Shown piece by piece: positions 34,323 through 42,823 of a DNA stretch of 51,305 nt. The stretch's first letter is position 1; every line of letters begins with the position of its first letter. Source of the DNA: Pseudomonas viridiflava (lineage in GTDB: Bacteria; Pseudomonadota; Gammaproteobacteria; Pseudomonadales; Pseudomonadaceae); NCBI RefSeq assembly GCF_900580865.1, contig NZ_UTBZ01000129.1:1-51305 (forward strand), given 5' to 3'. The translations under genes were made by a program, and so were the position numbers. A model generated the notes under the pieces. That model had not been told where the DNA came from and searched no databases. It saw only the letters and a program-made list of their open reading frames with translations.

Positions 34323-35657
34323 ATGCAACTGACGCGCATTGCCCAAGCCGTTCTGCTCAGCCTGTTCGCCTGCCACGCCGGCGCCGCGACAATGGACAGC
34401 ACCCGCACGCAAATCGCCGAACAAGCGCAAAAGCTCGAGCCGGAACTGCTGGAAACCCGCCGCGACATCCACGCTCATCCAGAACTCGGCAACACGGAAA
34501 AACGCACCGCCGAGCTGGTCGCCAGACAACTCAAGGCCATGGGTCTGGACGTCAAAACCGGCGTCGCCCGTACCGGCGTAGTCGCCGTCCTCAAAGGCGC
34601 CCTGCCCGGCCCGACCGTGGCCCTGCGCGCCGACATGGACGCGCTGCCGGTCAAGGAAGTCGCCGACCTGCCGTTCGCCTCAAAAGCCAAAGGCACCTAC
34701 CTCGACAAAGAAGTCGACGTCATGCACGCCTGCGGCCACGACGCCCACACCGCGATCCTGCTGAGCACGGCGAAAATTCTCACGGGTATGCGCGACACCC
34801 TGCCCGGCACCGTGGTGTTCTACTTCCAGCCCGCCGAAGAAGGCCCGAGCGACTTCATCCCCGACGGCAAAAACACCTGGGGCGCAAAAATGATGGTCGA
34901 GGAAGGTGTCATGAAATCACCGAAACCCGAAGCCGTCTTCGGCCTGCACGTCTGGGCCGGCATCCCCGCCGGCCAGATCGCCTACCGCCCCGGCGCCACC
35001 CTGGCCAGCTCCGACGACCTGCGCATCAAAATCCTCGGCAAACAAACCCACGCCGGCCGCCCATGGGACGGCATCGACCCGATCACCGTCGGCGCACAAA
35101 CCATCGTCGGCCTGCAAACCGTGGTCAGCCGCCGCACCGATATCTCCTCTTATCCGTCGGTGGTCAGCATCGGCACGATCAACGGCGGAACGCGCTACAA
35201 CATCATTCCCGAATCCGTCGACATGACCGGAACGATCCGCTCCTACGACTACGGCATCCGCCAGAAACTGCATGCCGACGTACGCCAGACCGTAGAAAAA
35301 ATCGCCGAAAGCGGCGGTGCGAAAGCGGATGTCACCATCATCGAAAAATACGACCCGACCATCAACAACCCGGCGCTGACGGAAAAGATGCTGCCGACGC
35401 TGAAGTGGGCGGCCAAGGATGATGTGGTGAATGCACCGCTGGTGGGGGGCGCGGAAGACTTCTCGTTTTTTGCCAAAGAAGTGCCGGGGCTGTTTGTGTT
35501 TCTCGGCGTGACACCAAGAGACCAGGACATGAGCAAGGCTGCGCCAAATCATAATCCCGGGTTCTTTGTGGATGAGTCGGCGCTGGTGGTCGGCGTGAGG
35601 ACATTGGCCTCGTTGGCGACGGATTATTTGTATGCCAATGCGGGGGCAGGCAAGTAG
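34323..35657 (+). CDS. Exported M20-family amidohydrolase
   Basis: A 444-residue metal-dependent amidohydrolase of the M20 peptidase/aminoacylase group (hippurate hydrolase-like), with a signal peptide (about 1-21, ending CHAGA). It is therefore probably periplasmic, unusual for a group that is often cytoplasmic. Metal and catalytic motifs are RADMDALPV (102-110), HACGHDAHT (135-143) and QPAEEGPSD near 175. The dimerisation domain lies between. ATG 34323 follows AAGGAGAG. The substrate, probably an N-acyl or N-benzoyl amino acid or similar amide, is unknown. Confidence 0.85.
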   Translation: MQLTRIAQAVLLSLFACHAGAATMDSTRTQIAEQAQKLEPELLETRRDIHAHPELGNTEKRTAELVARQLKAMGLDVKTGVARTGVVAVLKGALPGPTVALRADMDALPVKEVADLPFASKAKGTYLDKEVDVMHACGHDAHTAILLSTAKILTGMRDTLPGTVVFYFQPAEEGPSDFIPDGKNTWGAKMMVEEGVMKSPKPEAVFGLHVWAGIPAGQIAYRPGATLASSDDLRIKILGKQTHAGRPWDGIDPITVGAQTIVGLQTVVSRRTDISSYPSVVSIGTINGGTRYNIIPESVDMTGTIRSYDYGIRQKLHADVRQTVEKIAESGGAKADVTIIEKYDPTINNPALTEKMLPTLKWAAKDDVVNAPLVGGAEDFSFFAKEVPGLFVFLGVTPRDQDMSKAAPNHNPGFFVDESALVVGVRTLASLATDYLYANAGAGK

Positions 35658-36254
35658 AGATGAGGTGACTGTGGGGGGGCTTTCGCGAGCAGGCTCGCTC
35701 CCACATTTGGACCGAGTGCAGCCTGCTAGAAATTGGTCGGCTGCCAGGCCGCCATCGCGAGCAGGCTCACTCCTACAAGGGATCGAGTACATCCGCAAGA
35801 AACAGGTCGGCTGTCAGGCCGCCATCGCTGGCAGGCCAGCTCCCACAAGAATTGAGTCCAACCGGTAAACCCGCTTCGGCTTCTCACCACTCAACAGGAT
35901 GAGCGTTAGCTCGGCTGCAGCTTTTGATCTTGCCGTGCTGGCCCCTTCGGCAGGCTGAGTGGAGGGATTGATCCGGGTGTGGGAGCGCAGCGACCGTTCG
36001 ACGAAGTCGAACACATCGAGAGTAGGTGCAGCGAAGCAAACCGGAGGCGATGCACCCGGATCGATCCCGGAGCGAAGGAACCCCGAGCCCCAGCGAGCGG
36101 GCCGAACGCCGGGGCCCAGCGTTTTGGTTACTTTTGGGCGTCTGCAAAAGTGACTCGCTGTAAGAGCGAAACCGCCAGCGGCGACACCCGCAGAAACGGA
36201 TATTCACCCAGAACCCAATAGCCTGGTCGGCCCACAGGCCGCCAAGGTCAAAGC
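35658..36254. other. 597-bp intergenic mosaic of degenerate REPs and a dispersed-looking element
   Basis: No gene is supported here. A REP arm lies at about 35680-35706. A 45-bp unit starting GGTCGGCTG(C/T)CAGGCCGCCATCG is present twice, 70 bp apart (35735-35779 and 35805-35849). From about 35978 to 36240 runs sequence with GTTTTGGTTACTTTTGGGCG and GTAAGAGCGAAACCG, which I recall seeing between genes in other fluorescens-group genomes. Reading frames in it look unlike proteins. Confidence 0.6.
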
Positions 36255-36968
36255 TCAAACCACATCAACCGATACGTGAATCGCATCATGCCGCCAAAAC
36301 TCCAGATCACAATCAATCAACCGCTCATGCTGATCATAATTAACCCGAGCAATCCGCAACCCCGGACTCCCCACAGACACCCGTAAAGCCGCCGCCGCAT
36401 CCACCGACAACGACGTAGGCACAATCTCAAACCGCACCCGCCCATAGTGCAAATCGTAATGCCGCGCATACAACTCGGTCATCGACTGATTCAAATCAAA
36501 CTCAAGAATCCCCGGAAAAAACTGCGGATTCAAATAGTGCTCCACATACAACACCAACCGCCCATCAATGCGCCGCGACCGGCAAATCTGAATCACGCTT
36601 GACAGCGCCGGCAACTGCAACCACGCACAGACCGCCGCCGAAGCCGGCTGCAACCGCGCCGAAATCACCTCGGTCAACGGCACCCGCCCCTGCGCACTGA
36701 CCATCGCGTGAAAGTGACTGCGCTGCATCAGGTTGTACGCCAGACGCGGCGGCGAGACGAACCAGCCACGACGCTCCTCGCGATAAATCTGCCCCTGCGC
36801 CTCCAGCTGCAACAACGCCTCACGCACGGTAATCCGCGTGGTGCCGAACAACTCACTGAGCTTGCGCTCGGCCGGCAACTTGCTGCCCGCCGCCAACAAC
36901 CCGTGATCAAGCTGCTCCTGCAACACCTGGCCAATCGCTGTCACCGCTTTTGTTGCCTCATCGCGCAT
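36255..36968 (-). CDS. GntR-family regulator with UTRA domain
   Basis: This 237-residue transcription factor has an N-terminal winged HTH (GSKLPAERKLSELFGTTRITVREAL, interrupted here for length, about residues 28-52) and a C-terminal UTRA ligand-binding domain typical of the HutC/PhnF branch. ATG 36968 is preferred over a TTG one codon upstream. It is divergent from an ABC transporter and phosphatase operon. CTAGACCA-containing palindromes lie in front of both, so autoregulation and control of the operon are likely. PhnF/PhnR-type members of the branch respond to phosphate or phosphonate status, but the ligand here is unknown. Confidence 0.88.
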   Translation of the reverse strand: MRDEATKAVTAIGQVLQEQLDHGLLAAGSKLPAERKLSELFGTTRITVREALLQLEAQGQIYREERRGWFVSPPRLAYNLMQRSHFHAMVSAQGRVPLTEVISARLQPASAAVCAWLQLPALSSVIQICRSRRIDGRLVLYVEHYLNPQFFPGILEFDLNQSMTELYARHYDLHYGRVRFEIVPTSLSVDAAAALRVSVGSPGLRIARVNYDQHERLIDCDLEFWRHDAIHVSVDVV

Positions 36969-36982
36969 CAACGTTACCTATC

Positions 36983-36994
36983 TGGACTAGACCA
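36983..36994. promoter_or_regulatory. GntR/UTRA operator candidate, regulator side
   Basis: TGGACTAGACCA is palindromic apart from one base pair (A/A). It lies 14 bp upstream of the regulator ATG. HutC/PhnF-type regulators often bind TGGTCTAGACCA-like sites, which this resembles. Confidence 0.5.
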
Positions 36995-37260
36995 GCACTG
37001 TTTCAGGGCAAAACCGCACGGCAATCAAGCCGTTTTCTGATGATGCAAGCCTAGGCAGTGCAGATGACCGAGAGATGACAAAACTACCGAACGGTCGTCT
37101 TCACGACTTGCAATACATCGGCCAATTCCCTGCTCTGCGGGGCTTTGAGCATGGTCTACGCTTACTTGGCACCCGCCGATACCGGGCAAATAAACGGCCT
37201 GCCGCAGGGCTGCCGACATCAAAGTGTCATCCAGTCCGCATAAATTGGCTCAGGTATTGC

Positions 37261-37272
37261 TGACCTAGACCA
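37261..37272. promoter_or_regulatory. GntR/UTRA operator candidate, operon side
   Basis: TGACCTAGACCA matches the regulator-side site at 10 of 12 positions and lies 46 bp upstream of the binding-protein ATG. Confidence 0.5.
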
Positions 37273-37318
37273 ACACATACCGCAATCGCAGCGTTGAACA
37301 CGACCAAGGAGCTTCGGA

Positions 37319-38386
37319 ATGAAACAGCTTTTCCTGGCAACACTGTTAGGCTCGACCATTGCAATGTGCACCTCCGCCATGGCGGCCGGCACCGATCTGA
37401 AAACCCTCGAAGCCGCTGCGAAAGCGGAAGGCGCCGTCAACAGCGTCGGCATGCCCGATGACTGGGCCAACTGGAAAGGCACCTGGGAAGACCTGGCCAA
37501 AACCTACGGCCTCAAGCACATCGACACCGACATGAGTTCCGCCCAGGAAATCGCCAAGTTCGCCGCCGAGAAAGACAATGCCACCGCCGACATCGGCGAC
37601 GTCGGTGCCGCCTTCGGCCCGATCGCGGTCAAGCAAGGCGTGGTGCAACCGTACAAGCCAAGCACCTGGGACCAAGTCCCGGACTGGGCCAAGGACAAGG
37701 ACGGCAACTGGGCACTGGCCTACACCGGCACCATCGCGTTCATCGTCAACAAAAAGCTGCTGCACGGCTCCGAAGTACCGACCAAGTGGGCTGACCTCAA
37801 GGGCGGCAAATACAAGGTCTCCATCGGTGACGTGAGCACCGCCGCCCAAGCCGCCAACGGCGTACTCGCTGCGGCACTGGCCAACGGTGGCGACGAGAAA
37901 AACATCAAGCCTGCGCTGCTGCTGTTCGCCGACATCGCCAAGCAAGGTCGTCTGTCGATGGCCAACCCGACCATCGCCACCATGGAAAAAGGCGAGATCG
38001 AAGTCGGTGTGGTCTGGGACTTCAACGGCCTCAGCTACAAGGCCAAAATGGCCAACCCGGATGACTACGTCGTACTGATTCCATCCGACGGTTCGGTGAT
38101 TTCCGGCTACACCACCATCATCAACAAGTACGCGAAAAACCCGAACGCCGCCAAGCTGACCCGCGAATACATCTTCAGCGACGCCGGCCAGACCAACCTA
38201 GCCCGCGGCAACGCCCGCCCGATCCGCGCCGAGCACCTGCAACTGCCGGAAGACGTGAAGGCAAAACTGCTGCCGAACGAGCAGTACAAAAAGGTCACCC
38301 CGATCAAAGACGCCGACGCATGGGAAAAGACTTCGAAAGCCCTGCCACAGCAGTGGAACGAGGAAGTCATCGTAGAGATGAAATAA
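37319..38386 (+). CDS. Periplasmic ABC substrate-binding protein
   Basis: A 355-residue binding protein with a signal peptide (cleavage near MAAGTD, about residue 23). It is of the AfuA/PotD-like class that serves Fe3+, polyamine and 2-aminoethylphosphonate transporters. Visible blocks are ADIGDVGAAFG, WALAYTGTIAFIVNKK, VGVVWDFNGLSYKAKM and SGYTTIINKYAKNP. No tyrosine-rich Fe3+ site is evident. Neighbouring phosphatase-type enzymes suggest an anionic organophosphorus ligand, by inference. ATG 37319 follows CAAGGAG. A REPIN separates it from the downstream genes. Confidence 0.85.
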   Translation: MKQLFLATLLGSTIAMCTSAMAAGTDLKTLEAAAKAEGAVNSVGMPDDWANWKGTWEDLAKTYGLKHIDTDMSSAQEIAKFAAEKDNATADIGDVGAAFGPIAVKQGVVQPYKPSTWDQVPDWAKDKDGNWALAYTGTIAFIVNKKLLHGSEVPTKWADLKGGKYKVSIGDVSTAAQAANGVLAAALANGGDEKNIKPALLLFADIAKQGRLSMANPTIATMEKGEIEVGVVWDFNGLSYKAKMANPDDYVVLIPSDGSVISGYTTIINKYAKNPNAAKLTREYIFSDAGQTNLARGNARPIRAEHLQLPEDVKAKLLPNEQYKKVTPIKDADAWEKTSKALPQQWNEEVIVEMK

Positions 38387-38426
38387 AGCGGCTGATCACT
38401 ACTGTGTGATCTGTTGAAGATCCAAA

Positions 38427-38516
38427 TGTGGGAGTGAGCCTGCTCGCGAAGGCGTCATGTCAGTCGACATCAATGTTGAATGATCTGCCGCATTCGCGAG
38501 CAGGCTCGCTCCCACA
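38427..38516. repeat. REPIN inside the ABC operon
   Basis: Inverted REP units (the first with one change, GTGAGCC) flank a spacer with CAGTCGACATCAATGTTG, almost identical to that at 30214. It lies between the binding-protein gene and the rest of the operon. Confidence 0.88.
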
Positions 38517-38568
38517 GGGGATCTCGGCTGAATCTGAAATTTCCTGTTTTCGCGGAGTTTTTGCCCCT

Positions 38569-39375
38569 ATGAAGCACAACGTCATCCTTGTCGTGCTCGA
38601 CGGCCTCAATTACGAGGTCGCGCGTCACGCCATGGGGCATCTGCAGGCTTATGTTGGCGCAGGACGCGCCGCGCTCTACCAGTTGGAGTGCGAACTGCCG
38701 GCCCTGTCCCGACCGCTTTATGAATGCATCCTCACCGGCGTGCCGCCGATCGACAGCGGTATCGTCCACAACAACGTCTCGCGCCTGTCCAACCAGCGCA
38801 GCATTTATCACTACGCCCGCGACGCCGGTCTGAAAACCGCTGCGGCGGCGTATCACTGGGTCAGCGAGTTGTACAACCGCTCGCCGTTCGTAGCCGCCCG
38901 CGACCGGCACACCGACAATCTGTCGCTGCCGATCCAGCACGGGCACTTCTACTGGAGCGATCACTACCCGGATTCGCACCTGTTCGCCGACGCGGAAAAC
39001 CTGCGTCTGCGCCACGATCCGAACTTCCTGCTGATCCACCCGATGAACATCGACGACGCCGGGCACAAGCATGGCCTCGACTCTTCGCAATACCGCAACA
39101 GCGCGCGTTTCGCTGACATCATCCTTGCCGACTATCTGCAGAACTGGCTCGACGCTGGCTATCAGGTATTGGTGACTGCCGACCACGGCATGAACAACGA
39201 TCGCTCGCACAACGGCCTGTTGCCGGAAGAACGTCAGGTGCCGCTGTTCGTCCTCGGTGACGCCTTCAGCCTTGATGCCGACGCCGCACCGAAACAGACG
39301 GAAATCTGCGGCACCGTTTGCGAACTGCTCGGCGTCCCCCACGACAAACCTGTGTGCCGGGAGTTGCTCAAGTGA
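38569..39375 (+). CDS. Alkaline-phosphatase-superfamily phosphodiesterase-like enzyme
   Basis: A 268-residue hydrolase of the nucleotide pyrophosphatase/phosphodiesterase branch. The first metal aspartate is in VVLDGLN (about 8-14). The nucleophile region PALSRPLYECILTGVPP aligns with the NPP motif and puts Ser where Thr is usual. Further metal ligands lie in MNIDDAGHKHG, TADHGMNND and SHNGL. No signal peptide is present, so it should act in the cytoplasm on an imported compound. Phosphonoacetate hydrolase is a relative, but the real substrate is unknown. ATG 38569 has GGAG upstream. Its stop overlaps the next gene's start (GTGA). Confidence 0.82.
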   Translation: MKHNVILVVLDGLNYEVARHAMGHLQAYVGAGRAALYQLECELPALSRPLYECILTGVPPIDSGIVHNNVSRLSNQRSIYHYARDAGLKTAAAAYHWVSELYNRSPFVAARDRHTDNLSLPIQHGHFYWSDHYPDSHLFADAENLRLRHDPNFLLIHPMNIDDAGHKHGLDSSQYRNSARFADIILADYLQNWLDAGYQVLVTADHGMNNDRSHNGLLPEERQVPLFVLGDAFSLDADAAPKQTEICGTVCELLGVPHDKPVCRELLK

Positions 39376-40217
39376 ACTCAATGACTCGCGGCAAATGGCT
39401 GGCGGCGTTGTGCCTGGTGCCGTTCGCGCTGTTCTTTATCGTCTTTGAAATTGCCCCGCTGGTCTGGGTGATGATCAATAGCCTGCAATCGGAAGAGTTC
39501 GGTTGGGGCTTCGCCAACTTCACGAAAATCTTCAGCTCGAAGTTCTACCTGCAGGCGATCCAGTACAGCCTGGAGATCAGTTTCTGGTCGAGCGTGTTCG
39601 GCATCATCATCGCCGTACTCGGCGCGTATTCGCTACGCCGGGTCGACTCGAAACTGCGCAACTTCGTCAACGCCTTTGCCAACATGACCAGCAACTTCGC
39701 CGGTGTACCGCTGGCGTTCGCGTTCATCATCCTGCTCGGTTTCAACGGCAGCATCACCATCATGCTCAAGCAGTCGGGGATCATTCAGGATTTCAACCTG
39801 TACTCGAAAACCGGCCTGATCATCCTCTACACCTACTTCCAGATTCCCCTCGGCGTGCTGCTGCTCTACCCGGCCTTCGACGCCCTGCGCGAAGACTGGC
39901 GCGAGTCCGCCGCGCTGCTTGGCGCCAATGGCTGGCAATTCTGGCGGCACATCGGCTTGCCGGTACTGACCCCGGCGCTGCTCGGTACGTTCGTGATCCT
40001 GCTGGCCAACGCCCTCGGCGCCTACGCCACGGTGTATGCGCTGACGACGGGCAACTTCAACGTACTGCCGATCCGTATTGCGGCAATGGTCTCCGGCGAT
40101 ATTTCCCTCGACCCGAATCTGGCCAGCGCCCTGGCCGTGGTGCTGGTGGCGCTGATGACCATTGTCACCGTCGTGCATCAACTGCTGTTGAAGAGGAGCT
40201 ACCATGTCTCGCGCTGA
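39372..40217 (+). CDS. ABC transporter permease 1
   Basis: This 281-residue inner-membrane permease of the PotB/CysU-like class has six hydrophobic segments. The EAA loop for ATPase contact is at DALREDWRESAALLGANGWQFWRH, around residue 175. The start is probably GTG 39372, nine bases after GGGAG and overlapping the previous stop; ATG 39381 lacks a ribosome site. It overlaps permease 2 by 14 bp. Confidence 0.85.
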   Translation: MNSMTRGKWLAALCLVPFALFFIVFEIAPLVWVMINSLQSEEFGWGFANFTKIFSSKFYLQAIQYSLEISFWSSVFGIIIAVLGAYSLRRVDSKLRNFVNAFANMTSNFAGVPLAFAFIILLGFNGSITIMLKQSGIIQDFNLYSKTGLIILYTYFQIPLGVLLLYPAFDALREDWRESAALLGANGWQFWRHIGLPVLTPALLGTFVILLANALGAYATVYALTTGNFNVLPIRIAAMVSGDISLDPNLASALAVVLVALMTIVTVVHQLLLKRSYHVSR

Positions 40218-41004
40218 ATCCGGCCCGGCCGGCGTCTACCACCGCGTCGTGGTTTATCTGTTGTTCGCGATCCTCTTGCTGCCACTCGTGGGCACACTGA
40301 TTTATTCGATCGCCAGCAGTTGGTCGGCGACCATCCTGCCCAGCGGTTTCACCTTCAAGTGGTACATCCAGTTGTGGAGCGATCCGCGTTTCCTGCACGC
40401 ATTCGGCCAGTCATTGCTGGTGTGCGTCGGTGCACTGGTGCTGTCGGTGGTGTTGATTTTGCCGCTGCTGTTTGTGGTGCATTACCACTTCCCGAAACTC
40501 GATGCACTGATGAACATCCTCATCCTGCTGCCCTTCGCGGTGCCGCCGGTGGTGTCCTCGGTGGGACTGTTGCAACTTTACGGTTCCGGGCCGATGGCCA
40601 TGGTCGGTACACCGTGGATTCTGATCGGCTGCTATTTCACCGTGGCGTTGCCGTTCATGTACCGGGCAATCACCAACAACCTGCAAGCGATCAACCTGCG
40701 CGACCTGATGGACGCTGCGCAACTGCTCGGTGCCAGCACCTTTCAGGCAGCGTTTCTGGTGGTGTTGCCGAACCTGCGCAAAGGCCTGATGGTCGCGTTG
40801 CTGCTGTCGTTCTCGTTCCTGTTCGGTGAGTTCGTGTTCGCCAATATCCTCGTCGGCACACGCTACGAAACCCTGCAGGTGTACCTGAACAACATGCGCA
40901 ACAGCAGCGGTCACTTCACCAGTGCGCTGGTCATCTCGTATTTCTTTTTCGTGCTGGTCCTGACCTGGATCGCCAACATCTTGAACAAGGACAAAAGCGA
41001 ATGA
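40204..41004 (+). CDS. ABC transporter permease 2
   Basis: This 266-residue permease of the PotC-like class has six hydrophobic segments and an EAA loop at LRDLMDAAQLLGASTFQAAF. ATG 40204 follows GAAGAGGAGC within the end of permease 1. Its stop overlaps the ATPase start (ATGA). With permease 1 it forms the membrane channel. Confidence 0.88.
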   Translation: MSRAESGPAGVYHRVVVYLLFAILLLPLVGTLIYSIASSWSATILPSGFTFKWYIQLWSDPRFLHAFGQSLLVCVGALVLSVVLILPLLFVVHYHFPKLDALMNILILLPFAVPPVVSSVGLLQLYGSGPMAMVGTPWILIGCYFTVALPFMYRAITNNLQAINLRDLMDAAQLLGASTFQAAFLVVLPNLRKGLMVALLLSFSFLFGEFVFANILVGTRYETLQVYLNNMRNSSGHFTSALVISYFFFVLVLTWIANILNKDKSE

Positions 41005-41990
41005 GCTACGTCAGCGTCCAACACCTGCAGAAAAGCTACGCCGGCACGACCGTGTTCAGCGACATCGACTGCGAAATCAACAAGGGTGAATTCGTCACCC
41101 TGCTCGGCCCGTCCGGTTGCGGCAAATCCACACTGCTGCGCTGCATTGCCGGCCTGACGCCAGTGGATGGCGGCAAAATCCTCCTCGATGGCGTCGATAT
41201 CGTGCCGTTGAGTCCGCAGAAACGCGGGATCGGCATGGTGTTTCAGAGCTATGCGCTGTTCCCCAACATGACTGTCGAACAGAACGTTGCCTTCGGTTTG
41301 CGCATGCAAAAGGTCAATGCCGACGACAGCCATAAACGCGTTTCCGAGGTGTTGAAACTGGTTGAACTAAACGACTTCGCCAGTCGCTATCCGCATCAAT
41401 TGTCCGGAGGCCAATGTCAGCGCGTGGCCCTTGCCCGCTCGCTGGTCACGCGTCCGCGTTTGTTGCTGCTGGATGAGCCGCTGTCGGCACTCGACGCACG
41501 GATTCGTAAACACCTGCGTGAACAGATTCGCCAGATCCAGCGCGAACTCGGCCTGACAACGATCTTCGTCACACACGATCAGGAAGAAGCGCTGACCATG
41601 TCTGACCGGATTTTCCTGATGAATCAGGGAAAAATCGTACAAAGCGGCGATGCCGAAACCTTGTACACAGCGCCGGTCGATGTGTTCGCCGCCGGCTTCA
41701 TCGGCAACTACAACCTCCTCGATGCCGACGACGCTTCGAAGCTGTTGCAGCGTCCGATCAACCACCGCATCGCCATTCGCCCCGAAGCCATCGAACTGAG
41801 CCTGGAAGGCGAACTGGACGCGCAGATCCGCAGCCACAGCCTGCTCGGCAACGTCATCCGCTACCGCATCGAAGCGCGCGGCGTGGAACTGGTGGTGGAT
41901 GTGCTCAACCGCTCGGCGGCCGATCTGCATCCCGACGGTCAGCGTCTGGCGCTTTCCATCGATCCGACGGCCCTGTGTGAGGTAGCCTGA
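41001..41990 (+). CDS. ABC transporter ATPase
   Basis: This 329-residue ATPase powers the transporter. It has Walker A GPSGCGKST (about 36-44), Q-loop MVFQSYALFP, signature LSGGQCQRVALARSL (about 135-149), Walker B LLLLDEPLSALDARI and H-loop FVTHDQEE. The last 100 residues form a TOBE-like regulatory part, as in PotA/FbpC-type ATPases. ATG 41001 overlaps the permease stop by four bases. Confidence 0.93.
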   Translation: MSYVSVQHLQKSYAGTTVFSDIDCEINKGEFVTLLGPSGCGKSTLLRCIAGLTPVDGGKILLDGVDIVPLSPQKRGIGMVFQSYALFPNMTVEQNVAFGLRMQKVNADDSHKRVSEVLKLVELNDFASRYPHQLSGGQCQRVALARSLVTRPRLLLLDEPLSALDARIRKHLREQIRQIQRELGLTTIFVTHDQEEALTMSDRIFLMNQGKIVQSGDAETLYTAPVDVFAAGFIGNYNLLDADDASKLLQRPINHRIAIRPEAIELSLEGELDAQIRSHSLLGNVIRYRIEARGVELVVDVLNRSAADLHPDGQRLALSIDPTALCEVA

Positions 41991-42024
41991 TGACTTTGCT
42001 GACGTTGAAGAGAGAACTGCACTG

Positions 42025-42678
42025 ATGGCTCTGGCAATTTTTGATCTGGACGAAACCTTGATCCACGGCGACTGCGCCACCCTCTGGAGCGAGCAGATGG
42101 GGCGCCTGGGCTGGGTCGATCCTGAATCGTTCATGCGCAAGAACAACGAACTGATGGACGCCTACAGCCATGGCAAATTGCGCATGGAAGACTACATGGA
42201 ATTCAGCCTGGAGCCGTTGATCGGGCGTACGCCGGAAGAAGTCGAGCACTTGGTCGGGCCGTGGGTAGAAGACTTTATCGAACCGATCATCTTCAGCGAC
42301 GCGACCAAAACCATTGCCGCCCACCGCAAGGCCGGCGACCGGATTCTGGTGATCTCGGCGTCGGGCACGCACTTGGTCAGACCGATTGCTGATCGACTGG
42401 GCATCGATGAAATTCTCGGCATCGAACTGGAAGTCGCCCACGGCGTTTACAGCGGCCACACCGTCGGCACCCTGACCTACCGCGAAGGCAAGATCACCCG
42501 TTTACTGGAGTGGCTGGATGCTGAAGAGGAAAACCTGGAAGGCGCGAGTTTCTATTCCGACTCACGCAATGATCTGCCGTTGTTGCTGAAGGTGGATTTC
42601 CCGCATGTGGTGAATCCGGACCCAGTGCTGCTGGAACACGCGGAAAAAGCCGGCTGGCCGATCCACCTCTGGAAATGA
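42025..42678 (+). CDS. HAD-superfamily hydrolase, subfamily IB
   Basis: This 217-residue phosphatase-type enzyme shares the SerB-like IB subgroup. The nucleophile motif is FDLDETLIHGD (D7 and D9), motif II is VISASGTH, and motif IV is YSDSRNDLPLL. It lies 34 bp after the ATPase gene, probably the last of the operon. A likely job is to dephosphorylate the product of the upstream phosphodiesterase, which is inference. The next gene is convergent. Confidence 0.88.
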   Translation: MALAIFDLDETLIHGDCATLWSEQMGRLGWVDPESFMRKNNELMDAYSHGKLRMEDYMEFSLEPLIGRTPEEVEHLVGPWVEDFIEPIIFSDATKTIAAHRKAGDRILVISASGTHLVRPIADRLGIDEILGIELEVAHGVYSGHTVGTLTYREGKITRLLEWLDAEEENLEGASFYSDSRNDLPLLLKVDFPHVVNPDPVLLEHAEKAGWPIHLWK

Positions 42679-42774
42679 CAAAGATTTAATCTGCACAGGC
42701 AGGCTCATATTCCAAACCTGAGTTCGACCCGATGCATCAGGTCGATGTAGCCCGGCAGAACAACCCGGTCAGTC

Positions 42775-42795
42775 CCCTCTCCCTTTGGGAGAGGG
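42775..42795. terminator. CCCTCTCCC hairpin between convergent genes
   Basis: CCCTCTCCC-TTT-GGGAGAGGG is a perfect 9-bp stem, followed by TTAGGGTGAGGGG. This GC-rich hairpin is of a kind common between genes in pseudomonads. It lacks a T tract but may limit readthrough both ways. Confidence 0.55.
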
Positions 42796-42823
42796 TTAGG
42801 GTGAGGGGCTTTGTGCCTTGGTC

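Larger units (their letters stand above)
36969..37318. promoter_or_regulatory. Divergent regulatory region of the GntR gene and ABC operon
   Basis: A 350-bp gap with no gene. It contains the two CTAGACCA sites listed separately, at its two ends. Nothing else structured was seen in the middle. Confidence 0.6.

Noticed and set aside
35978..36240. Short open frames as possible genes
   Set aside because: Composition and lack of ribosome sites or recognisable proteins point to noncoding repeat sequence.
37319..38386. Calling the binding protein an iron transporter component
   Set aside because: It belongs to the broad AfuA-like class, but I see no iron-binding tyrosine pair and the neighbours are phosphatase-type enzymes.
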